DNA of 64,000 bases, taken from Afipia clevelandensis ATCC 49720. Lineage in GTDB: Bacteria > Pseudomonadota > Alphaproteobacteria > Rhizobiales > Xanthobacteraceae. The position numbers were made by a program, and so were the translations under genes. Location: contig NZ_KB375281.1 of the NCBI RefSeq assembly GCF_000336555.1, forward strand, positions 4,332,155 to 4,396,154, read 5' to 3'. Positions 16,136 through 25,411 of this stretch are shown one piece after another. The notes under the pieces are model-generated. The model saw nothing but the letters and a program-made list of their open reading frames with translations, had not been told where the DNA came from and searched no databases. Numbering within the stretch: position 1 is the stretch's first letter; every line of letters begins with the position of its first letter.

Positions 16136-17107
16136 ATGCGACGGGTTCAGTTCTTTTCTATTCTGGGTATGGTGGCGGCACTTGCGGCGGGCGCGGCGTC
16201 CGCACAGGATTTCCCTGTTCGTCCGGTCAAGATCGTGGTTCCAGCGGCGGCCGGCGGGCCGACCCACATTACGGCACAGCTCCTCGCGGATAAAATGCAG
16301 GCATCGCTCGGACAACCGGTGATCGTGGAGCCGAGGCCCGGCGCCGGCAACAATCTCGGCGCCGAAGTGGTCGCCAGAAGCGCCCCGGATGGATACACGC
16401 TGTTGTTCGCGACGACCGGGACGCACGCGATCAATCAGACCCTTTTCAAGAAACTGCCGTTCGACCCGATCAAGGATTTCGCGCCGGTTTCGCTTGTCGT
16501 GCAGTATCCGCTGATGCTGGTGGTCAACAACGACCTTCCGGTCCATTCCGTGAAGGAATTGATCGAATACGCCAAGAAGAATCCTGGCAAGCTCAATCGG
16601 GCTTCTGGCGGAAACGGCACATCAATGCATCTGTCGGGCGAGTTGTTCGTCAAGCAGGCCAACATCGACGCGCCTCATATTCCCTATAAGGGCAGCGCGC
16701 CCGCGCTGAACGATCTGATGGGCGGACATGTCCAGCTCATGTTCGACTCGATGATCACCACCATGCCGCTGGTGGAAGGCGGAAAGGTTCGGGCGCTGGC
16801 CGTCACCGGCAAGAAGCGCTCGCCTGCGGTGCCGAACATTCCGACGCTGGCCGAGAGCGGCTTGCCAGACTACGAGGCGACCGGATGGACAGGTATCGTC
16901 GCGCCGGCGGGCACGCCCCCGGACGTCATCAAGAAGCTGAACGCATCCATCGTGCAGGCGATCAAGTCTCCCGACGTTCAGCAGGCCTTTGCGCGGCAGG
17001 CTGCCGAACCGGCCGGCTCGAGCCCGGAGGAATTTGCCACCTTCATCCGGAAGGAAACCGATAAGTGGGGCAAGACCATTCGTGCCGCCGGCATTAGCGC
17101 GGACTAA
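16136..17107 (+). CDS. Tripartite tricarboxylate-type (Bug/TctC) periplasmic binding protein
   Basis: 323 residues. A Sec signal peptide (MRRVQFFSILGMVAALAAGA, cleavage after ASA before QDFPVRP) precedes the Bug-family fold: KIVVPAAAGGPTHITAQLLA, VEPRPGAGNNLGAEVVA, ATTGTHAINQTLF, and VRALAVTGKKRSPAVPNIPT. Such proteins capture carboxylates for TctAB-type carriers, but no tctA or tctB gene is nearby, so this is an orphan receptor. ATG 16136 was chosen over the longer frame from 16061 because AGAGGA precedes it and the signal peptide then begins correctly. It heads an operon with two amidohydrolases and two Rieske proteins. Confidence 0.9.
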   Translation: MRRVQFFSILGMVAALAAGAASAQDFPVRPVKIVVPAAAGGPTHITAQLLADKMQASLGQPVIVEPRPGAGNNLGAEVVARSAPDGYTLLFATTGTHAINQTLFKKLPFDPIKDFAPVSLVVQYPLMLVVNNDLPVHSVKELIEYAKKNPGKLNRASGGNGTSMHLSGELFVKQANIDAPHIPYKGSAPALNDLMGGHVQLMFDSMITTMPLVEGGKVRALAVTGKKRSPAVPNIPTLAESGLPDYEATGWTGIVAPAGTPPDVIKKLNASIVQAIKSPDVQQAFARQAAEPAGSSPEEFATFIRKETDKWGKTIRAAGISAD

Positions 17108-17142
17108 CGGCGTCCCGAACGTCAGCGAGAAGGAACGATCCG

Positions 17143-18195
17143 GTGCTGCAACGAGTCAATCCGACACCGAAGATCGACTGCGATCTTCATGTGACTTTGC
17201 CGACGACGCAGAAGTTGCTGCCGTTTCTGGACGACTATTGGCGTGAACAGGTGACCAGCCGGGGAATTGACCGGCTGGAATTGACAAGCGATCTGTCGAA
17301 CATGCCTCCGGCGGTCCGGCCTGACTGGCGGGGCGAAACCGAAGTCGATCAGGTGCGCAAAAGGGCGCTGGACGACATGGGTTCGGACATCGCGATCTGC
17401 AACTGCCTTTATGGCAGTCAGGCGGTCTACAATCAGGATCTTGCTGCTGCGCTCTGCCGAGCGACGAATGATTGGCTTGCGAAGGAATGGCTCGACAAGG
17501 ACGATCGCTTTCGCGCGTCGATCGTGATCCCCTGGCAATCTCCCGAACTTGCCGTCGAAGAAATCGAGCGCCGCGCGTCCGATCCGCGTTTTGTCCAGGT
17601 GCTGATGATGGTGCTGGGAGAGACGCCGCTCGGCAAGCGGCAGATGTGGCCGATCTATGCCGCTGCGGAAAAGCACGGACTTCCGATCGGCATACATTCG
17701 GGGACGATCTATCGCTCCGCGCCATGGACCAACGGGTGGCCGTCCTATCACATCGAGGATCAGGTCGCCCAGAGTGTGGGTTTTCAAACCCAGCTACTCA
17801 GCCTGGTTGCGGAAGGTGTCTTCGAGCAGTTTCCCTGGCTGAATGTCGTGCTGCTCGAATCGGGCGTCACCTGGCTTCCGTCGTTCCTCTGGCGGATCGA
17901 CAAGCTCTGGCGCGGTTTGCGCATGGAAGTGCCGTGGCTGAAGCGCGCGCCAAGCGAAATCGTGAAGGAGCGGGTGCGGCTGACGATGCAGCCTTTCGAT
18001 GGACCGAATGATCCGCAGATTGTGCGCGAAATGATCGACCAGATCGGTCCTGACATGATGCTGTTCTCAACCGACTATCCTCACTGGAACTTTGAGGGTG
18101 CCGACTTCGCGCCGGCTGGCTTCGATGCCGATCTGATGGCGAAGCTGCGCACCGAGAATCCGATGAAGACATACGCACGCCTGCAGGGGGCCTGA
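17143..18195 (+). CDS. Amidohydrolase-family (ACMSD/LigW-like) metal-dependent hydrolase or decarboxylase
   Basis: 350 residues of the amidohydrolase_2 TIM-barrel family. The N-terminal metal motif reads IDCDLHVTLP, only partly matching the usual D-x-H, and the C-terminal signature LFSTDYPHWNFEG supplies the conserved Asp. Members decarboxylate aromatic acids or hydrolyse ring-fission products. The start is GTG at 17143, preceded by AAGGAACG. It is paired with a second member one base downstream; the two share GxPxGIHS-type and DYPHW motifs and are diverged paralogues that may form a heteromer or act in sequence. Confidence 0.85.
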   Translation: MLQRVNPTPKIDCDLHVTLPTTQKLLPFLDDYWREQVTSRGIDRLELTSDLSNMPPAVRPDWRGETEVDQVRKRALDDMGSDIAICNCLYGSQAVYNQDLAAALCRATNDWLAKEWLDKDDRFRASIVIPWQSPELAVEEIERRASDPRFVQVLMMVLGETPLGKRQMWPIYAAAEKHGLPIGIHSGTIYRSAPWTNGWPSYHIEDQVAQSVGFQTQLLSLVAEGVFEQFPWLNVVLLESGVTWLPSFLWRIDKLWRGLRMEVPWLKRAPSEIVKERVRLTMQPFDGPNDPQIVREMIDQIGPDMMLFSTDYPHWNFEGADFAPAGFDADLMAKLRTENPMKTYARLQGA

Positions 18196-18196
18196 G

Positions 18197-19300
18197 ATGA
18201 GCATCGTCGAAAGCACGCAAAAGTCAGCCGACGCCAAGAGCGCGGCCGGGATCATTGACTGCGATATTCATCCGCTGCCGAAGACCGCCAAAAGTCTTCA
18301 TCCGTACCTGCCGAAGCGCTGGCAGGAACATGCCGAGGAATTCGGGGCGCACCTCAGACAGCCGTTCATCAACACGACGCAATACCCGCGCTCGGCGCCT
18401 CTGATCTGCCGCCGGGATGCGTGGCCGCCGGGAGGCGGACCTCCGGGATCCGACCTCGCGTTCATGCAGCAGCAGCATCTCGATCCATTCAATATCGTGC
18501 ATGGCGTTCTGATTCCCCTGTTCGGAAATGTCGCGAGCGAACGGAATCTCGGTTACGCCCGGGCCATGGCGACGGCTCACAACGATTGGCAGATCGCGGA
18601 ATGGTGCGAGCGCGACAAGCGGCTGTACGCGACGCTGGTCGTCGTGCAGGACGACGCGGCGGCGGCCGTCAGGGAAATCGAGCGTTGCGCCCGTGACAAG
18701 CGTTTCGTTCAGATCATGCTTGCGCCGCGCAGCAGCGAGCCGCTCGGCCGGGAACGGTACTGGCCGATCTATGAAGCGGCGCAGGCGTTCGATCTGCCGC
18801 TCGGAATTCACTCTTACGGCGTCGGCGGGCATGCCTCGACAGGGGGCGGCTGGCCGTCCTTCTATATGGAAGAACACTACGCCACGACGATGGGGGGACC
18901 CGCCGTCATGAGCAGCATGGTTCTTGAAGGAGTGTTTGAAAGATTCCCGAAGCTGAGAGTTGTCTTGGTGGAGATCGGCTTTGCCTGGGTTCCGAGCTTC
19001 GCGTGGCGTCTTGACCGGTTGTGGCAGCGCATGGGCCGGGAAGTCCCGCATCTGACCCGGCCGCCGTCCGAGTATATCAGACGGAATTTCTGGTACACGA
19101 CACAGCCGATGGAAGAGCCGCCCCAGCCGGAACTGCTCCGGCGCACGTTCGATTGGGTTGGCTGGGACCGTTTGTTGTTCTCCAGCGACTATCCGCATTG
19201 GGATCAGGACGATCCGGCCTATGCGTTCAACATGAAGATGACGCCGGCGGAGCGGCGGCAGATCTGCCGCACCAATGCGGAACAGTTTCACAGGTTCTGA
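18197..19300 (+). CDS. Amidohydrolase-family (ACMSD-like) protein, paralogue of the upstream gene
   Basis: 367 residues. The metal motif is IDCDIHPLP at about residues 20-28; FDLPLGIHSYGVGGH carries a barrel His, and LLFSSDYPHWDQDDP the final Asp. The long insert with WPPGGGPPGSD at about 77-87 is typical of family members in aromatic-acid clusters. Its ATG lies one base after the previous stop codon. Together with the Rieske genes it suggests oxygenation and decarboxylation or hydrolysis of an aromatic or heterocyclic acid; the exact substrate cannot be named. Confidence 0.85.
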   Translation: MSIVESTQKSADAKSAAGIIDCDIHPLPKTAKSLHPYLPKRWQEHAEEFGAHLRQPFINTTQYPRSAPLICRRDAWPPGGGPPGSDLAFMQQQHLDPFNIVHGVLIPLFGNVASERNLGYARAMATAHNDWQIAEWCERDKRLYATLVVVQDDAAAAVREIERCARDKRFVQIMLAPRSSEPLGRERYWPIYEAAQAFDLPLGIHSYGVGGHASTGGGWPSFYMEEHYATTMGGPAVMSSMVLEGVFERFPKLRVVLVEIGFAWVPSFAWRLDRLWQRMGREVPHLTRPPSEYIRRNFWYTTQPMEEPPQPELLRRTFDWVGWDRLLFSSDYPHWDQDDPAYAFNMKMTPAERRQICRTNAEQFHRF

Positions 19301-19302
19301 TC

Positions 19303-19716
19303 ATGGCGAAGGAAAAAGTCGGACTGGTGAGGGATATTCCGCCGGGACATCGCAAGGTCGTGACGGTTCGGGGCCGCGAGATTGTAGTTTTCAACGTGAA
19401 GGGCGATTTTTACGCCTTGCTCAATCGCTGTCCCCATGAGGGCGCGAACCTGAGCCGGGGCATCATCACCGGCTTGCCGGAATCCAGCGCGCCGGGCTGT
19501 TACAAGCTGTCGCGGCCTGGCGAGATTTTGCGCTGCCCCTGGCATGGGTGGGAATTCGACATCAAAACGGGAAAATCCTACTGCGATCCGCAGCGGCTGT
19601 TTACACGACAGTACAAGACCAGCGTTGAAAGCAGTTGCGAGCGCGTGGAGGGACACCTGACCGCGGAGACATTTCCGGTCGTGGTTGAAGAGGCGACGGT
19701 TTTTGTCGAGGTCTGA
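19303..19716 (+). CDS. Rieske 2Fe-2S protein
   Basis: 137 residues with a single Rieske domain: CPHEGA at about residues 44-49 and CPWHGWEFD at about 75-83 give the 2-Cys 2-His cluster. There is a 20-residue insert between the two motifs (SRGIITGLPESSAPGCYKLS). It starts 2 bases after the amidohydrolase stop. It is too short for an oxygenase alpha subunit and lacks the iron-site domain, so it probably acts as an electron carrier or as a separate Rieske module. No reductase is nearby. Confidence 0.87.
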   Translation: MAKEKVGLVRDIPPGHRKVVTVRGREIVVFNVKGDFYALLNRCPHEGANLSRGIITGLPESSAPGCYKLSRPGEILRCPWHGWEFDIKTGKSYCDPQRLFTRQYKTSVESSCERVEGHLTAETFPVVVEEATVFVEV

Positions 19717-19801
19717 TCCGGGTGAATGGTTCTTCGCACCTTAGTCCCGAAGACAACGCTTAAAAATAGCTTCCGTAAAATCTCTGAATACAGGAATGAA
19801 T

Positions 19802-20122
19802 ATGAGTGAAGTTTGGCATTCCGTTTGCGCGCGCGATGAGGTTCAGGCCGGAGCAATGCTCCCGATCGAAATCGGCGACATGCATATCGCTGTCTACAAC
19901 GTCGATGACGAGTATTTCGCGACCGATAACATCTGCACGCACGGCTTCGCGCTGCTGACAGACGGCTTCCTTGACGGGGATAGCGTTGAGTGCGCCTTGC
20001 ATGGCGGATGTTTCAACATCAGGACCGGAAAGGCGCTGTGCGAGCCGGTCGATGTCGATCTTCGCACCTTCCGGACACGGCTTGTGGATGACCGTGTCGA
20101 AGTTTGCATCGACGGGGCCTAA
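19802..20122 (+). CDS. Rieske ferredoxin (non-haem dioxygenase ferredoxin type)
   Basis: 106 residues. CTHGFALLTDGF and CALHGGCFN form the Rieske cluster site; the layout and length match ferredoxin components of three-component ring-hydroxylating dioxygenases. I chose ATG 19802, which has AGGA 6 bases upstream, over ATG 19796. It lies 85 bases after the other Rieske gene, on the same strand. Neither a dioxygenase alpha/beta pair nor a reductase is found within the window, so its partner must be encoded elsewhere. Confidence 0.87.
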   Translation: MSEVWHSVCARDEVQAGAMLPIEIGDMHIAVYNVDDEYFATDNICTHGFALLTDGFLDGDSVECALHGGCFNIRTGKALCEPVDVDLRTFRTRLVDDRVEVCIDGA

Positions 20123-20133
20123 ATATTCGGGCG

Positions 20134-21015
20134 TTATCGCAGCGGCATCGGCGGGCGCGGGACGCTGGCGTCGCCGGGCTGCGGCGGAAGTTGCGCGGGC
20201 GCAGCCGGGGCGGCGTAGGTGTCGCGTTGTGCGGGCGCATGCGGATACGCCTGAGTCTGTGATGGCGGATACGGCGCCGCTGGACGGGGAATCACAACGG
20301 GAGCGGCGAGCGCGCGCTGCGGCTGCGCCTGCCGTTTTGGCGCGGGTTTTGTGCCTTTCGCGCTGGCCGCCCGGCGCGCTTCCTGCTCATTGATCTTTGC
20401 GACATCGCGGCCGAGCTGCTGCTGACCGGTCTGAAGTTGTTCAACGGTTTGCCTGAGCGAGGCGATTTCCTGCTTCATGCTCTCGATCGACTGCGCGATC
20501 TCGGGCGGCAACTGAGCTTGACCGGGAACAGAGGTGGCTTCCGGCACGGAGGGGGCAGTGTTGGCATCCCGCGTGGAAGCATTCGGCGCGGTTGCGGCCT
20601 CGGCTTTTGGCTCGGACGGAGATGCCTGGCCCGCTGAATCCTGTGATTCAACAGAAGCGGTTTGTGGGACAAGCGCAGCAGGGCGGAGTTGCGGAATCAA
20701 TTGTGAAATCTGCTGTTTCGCCGTGTCGCCATAGACAAGCCAGACTGCCGCGATGAGCATGCCGGCACACACAGTCGTCATGAAAAGACGGCGGCGCGAC
20801 CTTGCGAGATGCGGCGAATCGAGGAGGTCGCCGATGTTGTCATTCAACGGTGCGGTCTGAAATTCCGGTTCGCGTGCAAGCTCCGGCGATACAGCAGGCG
20901 CAATGCTGAGTTGGGCGGATTCTTCCATGACGCGGGGAGCGAGGCCTCGGAGCTGCGCTGCGATCGCGTCATGGGGATCGGCCGAAGGGTCTGCGTGTTG
21001 CAGGTTGGGTTGCAT
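20134..21015 (-). CDS. Proline/alanine-rich single-pass membrane protein with coiled coil (hypothetical)
   Basis: 293 residues from ATG 21015, which has GGAG upstream. One membrane segment (LFMTTVCAGMLIAAVWLVYG, residues about 77-96) follows a basic LARSRRR stretch, giving an N-in topology. Then come a low-complexity region, a predicted coiled coil (IAQSIESMKQEIASLRQTVE onward) and a Pro/Ala/Gln-rich tail. Proteins of this layout are common in Bradyrhizobium-type genomes with no assigned function. It converges on the Rieske operon and lies downstream of ppa. Confidence 0.75.
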   Translation of the reverse strand: MQPNLQHADPSADPHDAIAAQLRGLAPRVMEESAQLSIAPAVSPELAREPEFQTAPLNDNIGDLLDSPHLARSRRRLFMTTVCAGMLIAAVWLVYGDTAKQQISQLIPQLRPAALVPQTASVESQDSAGQASPSEPKAEAATAPNASTRDANTAPSVPEATSVPGQAQLPPEIAQSIESMKQEIASLRQTVEQLQTGQQQLGRDVAKINEQEARRAASAKGTKPAPKRQAQPQRALAAPVVIPRPAAPYPPSQTQAYPHAPAQRDTYAAPAAPAQLPPQPGDASVPRPPMPLR

Positions 21016-21143
21016 GGTCGCTCCGTGATGTGTGCGAGGTGCGATGCGGCGCGGACATTCCGGGCAGTCTGCATCCGGAAAGAGGCATCGCGCTTTGACC
21101 ACAACAAGGCGCAGGGGTGGAAAGTCTGGGGCAGGGGAACCGG

Positions 21144-21671
21144 CTATTTCCTTGCGCGCGCAATTGCCTCGACGATTAATTGGCGTGCATCCGCTGCATC
21201 ACCCCAGCCGATCATCTTGACCCACTTTCCGGGCTCAAGATCCTTGTAGTGTTCGAAGAAGTGCTGGATCTGCTCGCGCGTAATCGGCGGCAGATCGACA
21301 TAGTTGTGAACATTCTCATAGCGTTTGGTGAGGCGCGGCACGGGGACCGCGATGATTTTCTCATCACCGCCGCCGTCGTCCTCCATTCTCAGCACGCCGA
21401 TCGGGCGTACATTGATCACCGCTCCGGGCACGATCGGCCGCGTGTTGGCGACCAGGACATCGATTGGGTCACCGTCGTCGGAGAGCGTATGCGGTACAAA
21501 GCCATAATTGCCGGGATAACGCATCGGTGTATGCAGGAACCGGTCGACGATCAGTGTTCCAGCAGCCTTGTCCATCTCATATTTGATCGGCTCGCCCCCA
21601 ATTGGCACTTCAACGATCACGTTCACGTCTGCCGGTGGATTGTCGCCGATTGCAATCGCGTCGATGTTCAT
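21144..21671 (-). CDS. ppa: Inorganic pyrophosphatase (family I)
   Basis: 175 residues, the standard bacterial size. The family signature DGDPIDVLV (about residues 66-74) carries the catalytic aspartates, with [18 protein letters not shown] and [11 protein letters not shown] also conserved. It hydrolyses pyrophosphate released by CoA ligases and polymer synthesis in the cytoplasm. A housekeeping gene placed among accessory genes. Confidence 0.96.
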   Translation of the reverse strand: MNIDAIAIGDNPPADVNVIVEVPIGGEPIKYEMDKAAGTLIVDRFLHTPMRYPGNYGFVPHTLSDDGDPIDVLVANTRPIVPGAVINVRPIGVLRMEDDGGGDEKIIAVPVPRLTKRYENVHNYVDLPPITREQIQHFFEHYKDLEPGKWVKMIGWGDAADARQLIVEAIARARK

Positions 21672-21725
21672 GGCCGGCTGTCCTCTGAGCGGATGTGTAA
21701 ATGAAGCGAGAAGTAGCCGATCTCC

Positions 21726-22322
21726 TCAGACGAATGCACTCAGGCCGGTAATGGCACGTGCTGTGACAAGCGAATTCATCTCGCGGGTACCCTCATATGA
21801 ATAGATGGCTTCGGCATCGGCGACAAACCGGCCGATATTATAATCGAGCACAATCCCGTTGCCGCCAAGAAGCTCGCGAGCCCACCCTACAACTTCGCGC
21901 ATCCGATAAGTGCATGTTGCCTTGGCAAGTGCAGAGTGTTCGTGGCGATAGACCCCTTCGTCCTGTGCTTGTGCGAGACGCACCACAAGTCCGAGACAGG
22001 TCGTGATGTTGCCGAGCATGCGTACCAGCAGGTCTTGAACGAGTTGGTAGCTCGCGATCGGTTTGCCGAATTGCTTGCGGGTTTTTGTGTATGCGAGAGC
22101 GTGTTCATAGGCGCCCATCATGATGCCCACCTAACTCCAGGCGACCCCGGCGCGGGTGCGACGCAGCAGTTCGGCGGTGTCGCGGAAGCCTTTCGACGTC
22201 AATTGATGCGTAAGCGGGACGCAGCAGTCCGTCAGTATGATGTCGGCGACAGTCTGCTGCTCCTGTTCGGTCAGCAGACTCTAGAAATTGTAGAAATCAC
22301 TGGGAAGTTGCTCGAGGATCAT
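21726..22322 (-). pseudogene. Acyl-CoA dehydrogenase (glutaryl-CoA dehydrogenase-like), decayed
   Basis: One continuous minus-strand frame carries acyl-CoA dehydrogenase sequence interrupted by two stops. From ATG 22322 it reads MILEQLPSDFYNF, TAG, SLLTEQEQQTVADI (a family N-terminus), then jumps directly to FRDTAELLRRTRAGVAWS, TAG, and [20 protein letters not shown] through to the C-terminal [19 protein letters not shown]. Over 200 residues of the middle are missing. The intact C-terminal part (134 residues) keeps the flavin-domain [17 protein letters not shown] and ELLGGNG motifs. It follows the CoA-transferase gene on the same strand and probably was its partner. Confidence 0.88.
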
Positions 22323-22362
22323 TGCAGATATCCTGAACTGTAATGATTGATGGATCGAACGG

Positions 22363-23565
22363 TTATGCGACGGCTTTCTTCTCTCGCAGTTGAGCGATCA
22401 TGGCGTCGTTGTAGCCAGCTTCGCGCAGGATCTGGTCGCTGTGTTCTCCGAGCGCAGGAGGCTTCCGCGGCGGCACCTTTCTAGAGCCGGTGACGAAGAA
22501 CGGACTGTTGACCGTCATCAGTGTATCGCCCTCGAATGGAATCAAAACTTCCGCAGCGAGCGCCTGTTGGTCGCTGGCGACCTGATCCATCGTGGATACG
22601 GCTTCGAACACCAGACCATTTTCCCGGAATAGCGCTTGCCAGTCGGCGCTATCGCGGGCGGCGAATGCTGCGTCGAGGATGGCAATCAGATCGCGCGAGT
22701 TCTTGGAGCGAGAGGCGCGGTCGGTGAAACGCGGATCGGCGACCAGTCCCTCGTTGCCGATGCATTTGGCGAGAATCGGAAAATGCTTGTCTTCGTTCAC
22801 CAGTGCCAGAAGCAGCCATCCGCCGTCGCGGCACTGATAGTAGCAAGAGAGAGCGTTGAAGCTGTGCTCGCGCGGCGGGCGGGGCTGGAAGGTCGCGCCG
22901 CATAGGGCAGCTTGCGTCCATACGCCGTTGGCCCACATGCCGTTGGCGATCAGCGACGATCCGACATGAGCGCCACTGCCGGTTTTCTCCCGCTGATAGA
23001 GCGCCAGCATGATCGCGGCGAACAGCGAAATTCCCGAAGGATGATCGCCCATACCGCTCAAGGCGCGGGCGGGTGTCGCCCCGGCGTTCGGCACGACCTG
23101 ATCCATCAGGCCGGAGCGCGCCCAATAGGCCGTGAGATCGAAGCCCGGTTTACCGGACTCGGAGCCGGTCTCGCCGTACCCGGTGAATGATGCATAGATC
23201 AGCCGGCCGTTCAGCGCGGAGAGTGTTTCATAGTCGATGCCCAGCTTCTTGCGGATCGCCAGCGGCTGGTTGGTGATGAAGACATCGGCGTCCCCGATCA
23301 GTTTGTGAAGAACCTCCTGTCCCTCCGGTGACGCCAGGTTGAGCGCGAGGCCGCGCTTGTTGCGGTTATCGAGAAGCCACGCGTAGTTGTGTTCGGATTT
23401 CGGCATGCCGGGATTACGGGTGACATGCCGATAAGCATCGCCCATCCCGGGCGGCTCGATCTTGATGACATTCGCGCCAAAGTCGCCCAGCACCGAGCCC
23501 GCGACAGGAGCTGCGATAAAGCTACCGCAGTCAATGACTTTCAACCCTTCGAGAATGCCGGTCAT
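22363..23565 (-). CDS. Family III CoA-transferase (CaiB/BaiF)
   Basis: 400 residues. The N-terminal LEGLKVIDCGSFIAAPVAGS and DFGANVIKIEPPGMGD are family hallmarks, and the catalytic Asp lies in GKPGFDLTAYWARSGLM. It moves CoA between a donor thioester and a carboxylic acid. ATG 23565 is preceded by GGGAG; the long upstream extension overlaps the next SDR and is not real. Downstream is the broken acyl-CoA dehydrogenase, a classical partner, as in glutarate or benzylsuccinate-type pathways. Confidence 0.92.
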   Translation of the reverse strand: MTGILEGLKVIDCGSFIAAPVAGSVLGDFGANVIKIEPPGMGDAYRHVTRNPGMPKSEHNYAWLLDNRNKRGLALNLASPEGQEVLHKLIGDADVFITNQPLAIRKKLGIDYETLSALNGRLIYASFTGYGETGSESGKPGFDLTAYWARSGLMDQVVPNAGATPARALSGMGDHPSGISLFAAIMLALYQREKTGSGAHVGSSLIANGMWANGVWTQAALCGATFQPRPPREHSFNALSCYYQCRDGGWLLLALVNEDKHFPILAKCIGNEGLVADPRFTDRASRSKNSRDLIAILDAAFAARDSADWQALFRENGLVFEAVSTMDQVASDQQALAAEVLIPFEGDTLMTVNSPFFVTGSRKVPPRKPPALGEHSDQILREAGYNDAMIAQLREKKAVA

Positions 23566-23657
23566 GAGTCTTCTCCCGAAATTGCGACAATGTTTCAGTC
23601 TGGCGATTGGTTTGTGCAACCGATCCGGACGGCGCACCGGCGCCGTCCGTTCGAGCC

Positions 23658-24434
23658 TCAGCCAAGGCTGGTCTGGTCTCCGTCGACAGGAATAGCCTGG
23701 CCGGAGATGTTCCGGCCCGCATCGCTGACGAGAAACACGACGAGCGCCGCGACATCTTCCGCGGTGACGCCACGCCGCAGCGAGATGCGCTGAAATGCAC
23801 GCTCCTGAAGCGTCTCGTAAGAAATGCCCGCTGATGCCGCCTTTTCGCGCATCACGCGCTCGACGCGCGGGCCTTCGACCATTCCCGGCTGAATGGCGTT
23901 GACACGGATGCCTAACGGGCCAAGCTCGATCGACAGCGTCTTCGTGAACCCGATGATTCCCCACTTGGCGGCCGCATAGGCGGCGCGTTTGGGGTAACCG
24001 AGCCGTCCGCCGATCGACGACATATTGACGATGCTGCCGCCTCCGGCATCGCGCAACAGCGGGATCGCGCGCCGTGCGCAGAGAAAATGCCCGTCAAGGT
24101 TGACGGCGATCGTGCGCTGCCAGTCTTCAAGGGACAGTTCCTCAGCCGGCAAGGTCGGCCCGGAGATGCCTGCGTTGTTCACCAGAATATCCAGACCGCC
24201 GAGTTGTTGCTCGACCTGATCGAACATGACATCGACCTGCGCTTCGTCCGATACGTCGGCGCGCACCGCGAGACCCTTTCCGAAGGTCGACGTGAATGCG
24301 TCAAGCGCCGCGGTATCGACATCGCAGACCATGCAGCGGGCGTCGGCCTCGATCAGCCGCTCGGCGATGACGCGGCCGATCCCGGACGCTCCGGCTGTCA
24401 CGAGCGCCCGTCGATCCTTGAGGAGGGCGCTCAT
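23658..24434 (-). CDS. Short-chain dehydrogenase/reductase
   Basis: 258 residues. The cofactor motif TAGASGIGR (residues about 13-21) has an Ala before the first Gly-rich turn instead of the usual G-x-S, and LVNNAG, NMSS and the catalytic YAAAK are all intact. It oxidises a hydroxyl or reduces a ketone with NAD(P). It overlaps the upstream 3-hydroxyacyl-CoA dehydrogenase by 4 bases, so the two are co-translated. Substrate unknown. Confidence 0.9.
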   Translation of the reverse strand: MSALLKDRRALVTAGASGIGRVIAERLIEADARCMVCDVDTAALDAFTSTFGKGLAVRADVSDEAQVDVMFDQVEQQLGGLDILVNNAGISGPTLPAEELSLEDWQRTIAVNLDGHFLCARRAIPLLRDAGGGSIVNMSSIGGRLGYPKRAAYAAAKWGIIGFTKTLSIELGPLGIRVNAIQPGMVEGPRVERVMREKAASAGISYETLQERAFQRISLRRGVTAEDVAALVVFLVSDAGRNISGQAIPVDGDQTSLG

Positions 24435-25411
24435 ACCGGCTTCTCATCTCTGTCGTTGACGGCAGCAAGCGCATGCAGGATCGCAAGCTGTGAATCATCG
24501 CGCCTGCGCTCCATCTCCGGAATGGACGTGCGTCCGAACGAAGCCGCAGCCTGGTCGATAATGCGTCGTTGGAGTTTCTCGTCGAGCTCGACCTGAAGAA
24601 TGACCTTGAACGAATTGGCCATGTTCTTGCCCAGGTGCTGGAAGAACGATTCCAGTCCCTTCGGTCCCCCACCCATATGAAAAGAACTGAACGGACCGTT
24701 CACCGCCCATCGAAGACCGATTGAACTCGTGACGATGTCGTCAAGCTCATCGACGGTCACGACGCCTTCTTGTACGAGGTAGCAAGCCTCCCGCATGATG
24801 GCGCGCTGCAGCCGGTTCGCAACGAAGCCCTGAATTTCCTTTTTGAGAACGCGGGGTACCTTGCCGATCGCCTCATAGAACGCCACTGCATCGGCGGTCG
24901 CGTCGGGAGAGGTGCGTTCTCCGGGCACAACTTCGACCAGCGGAATCAGGTGCGGGGGGTTGAAGGGATGGCCGACAAGCATGCGGCTTGCATCCTTCAT
25001 CAGCGCTGCCTGTTCCGTGGCGGGCCGCGCGGAACTCGAGGACAACAGCAGCGCGTGTTTTGGCACGAGCGGTTCGATCCGTGCCCAGAGCTGCTGTTTC
25101 CATTCCGGATTTTCCGGGCCGTTTTCCTGAATCAGGTCGACGCCGGTGATTGCGCGTTCAATATCCGGCTCGAAGCGCAGGTTCTTGTCGAGTCCTTCAT
25201 GCGGCAGACCGAGCGCTTTCAGCGTCGGACCCGCCTTCGCCAACATCGTCCGGACGACCTTTTCGATATCCGGCTGCGGATCGTTGACGACGACATTAAG
25301 TCCACGGGCGAGAAAAAGCGCGGTCCACGATGCGCCAATCACACCGGCGCCGATGACGCAGGTGTTCTTGTAGCGGCTCAGAATTGCCTGATGATCAACT
25401 GACAGTGGCAT
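24431..25411 (-). CDS. 3-Hydroxyacyl-CoA / L-carnitine dehydrogenase-type NAD-dependent enzyme
   Basis: 326 residues. GAGVIGASW near residue 20 is the NAD motif; HPFNPPHLIPLVEVVPGE is the catalytic His segment, and GFVANRLQRAIMREA the conserved family helix. GASW in place of GxGI and the length resemble L-carnitine dehydrogenase (CDH) more than FadB. I chose ATG 25411, preceded by AGGTGA; a GTG at 25420 is possible. It overlaps the acetoacetate-decarboxylase-family gene upstream by 17 bases. It may oxidise a beta-hydroxy acid to the beta-keto acid handled by that gene's product. Confidence 0.87.
   Translation of the reverse strand: MPLSVDHQAILSRYKNTCVIGAGVIGASWTALFLARGLNVVVNDPQPDIEKVVRTMLAKAGPTLKALGLPHEGLDKNLRFEPDIERAITGVDLIQENGPENPEWKQQLWARIEPLVPKHALLLSSSSARPATEQAALMKDASRMLVGHPFNPPHLIPLVEVVPGERTSPDATADAVAFYEAIGKVPRVLKKEIQGFVANRLQRAIMREACYLVQEGVVTVDELDDIVTSSIGLRWAVNGPFSSFHMGGGPKGLESFFQHLGKNMANSFKVILQVELDEKLQRRIIDQAAASFGRTSIPEMERRRDDSQLAILHALAAVNDRDEKPV

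Noticed and set aside
21180-21704. 174-residue plus-strand frame opposite ppa
   Set aside because: Antisense to an unmistakable pyrophosphatase gene.
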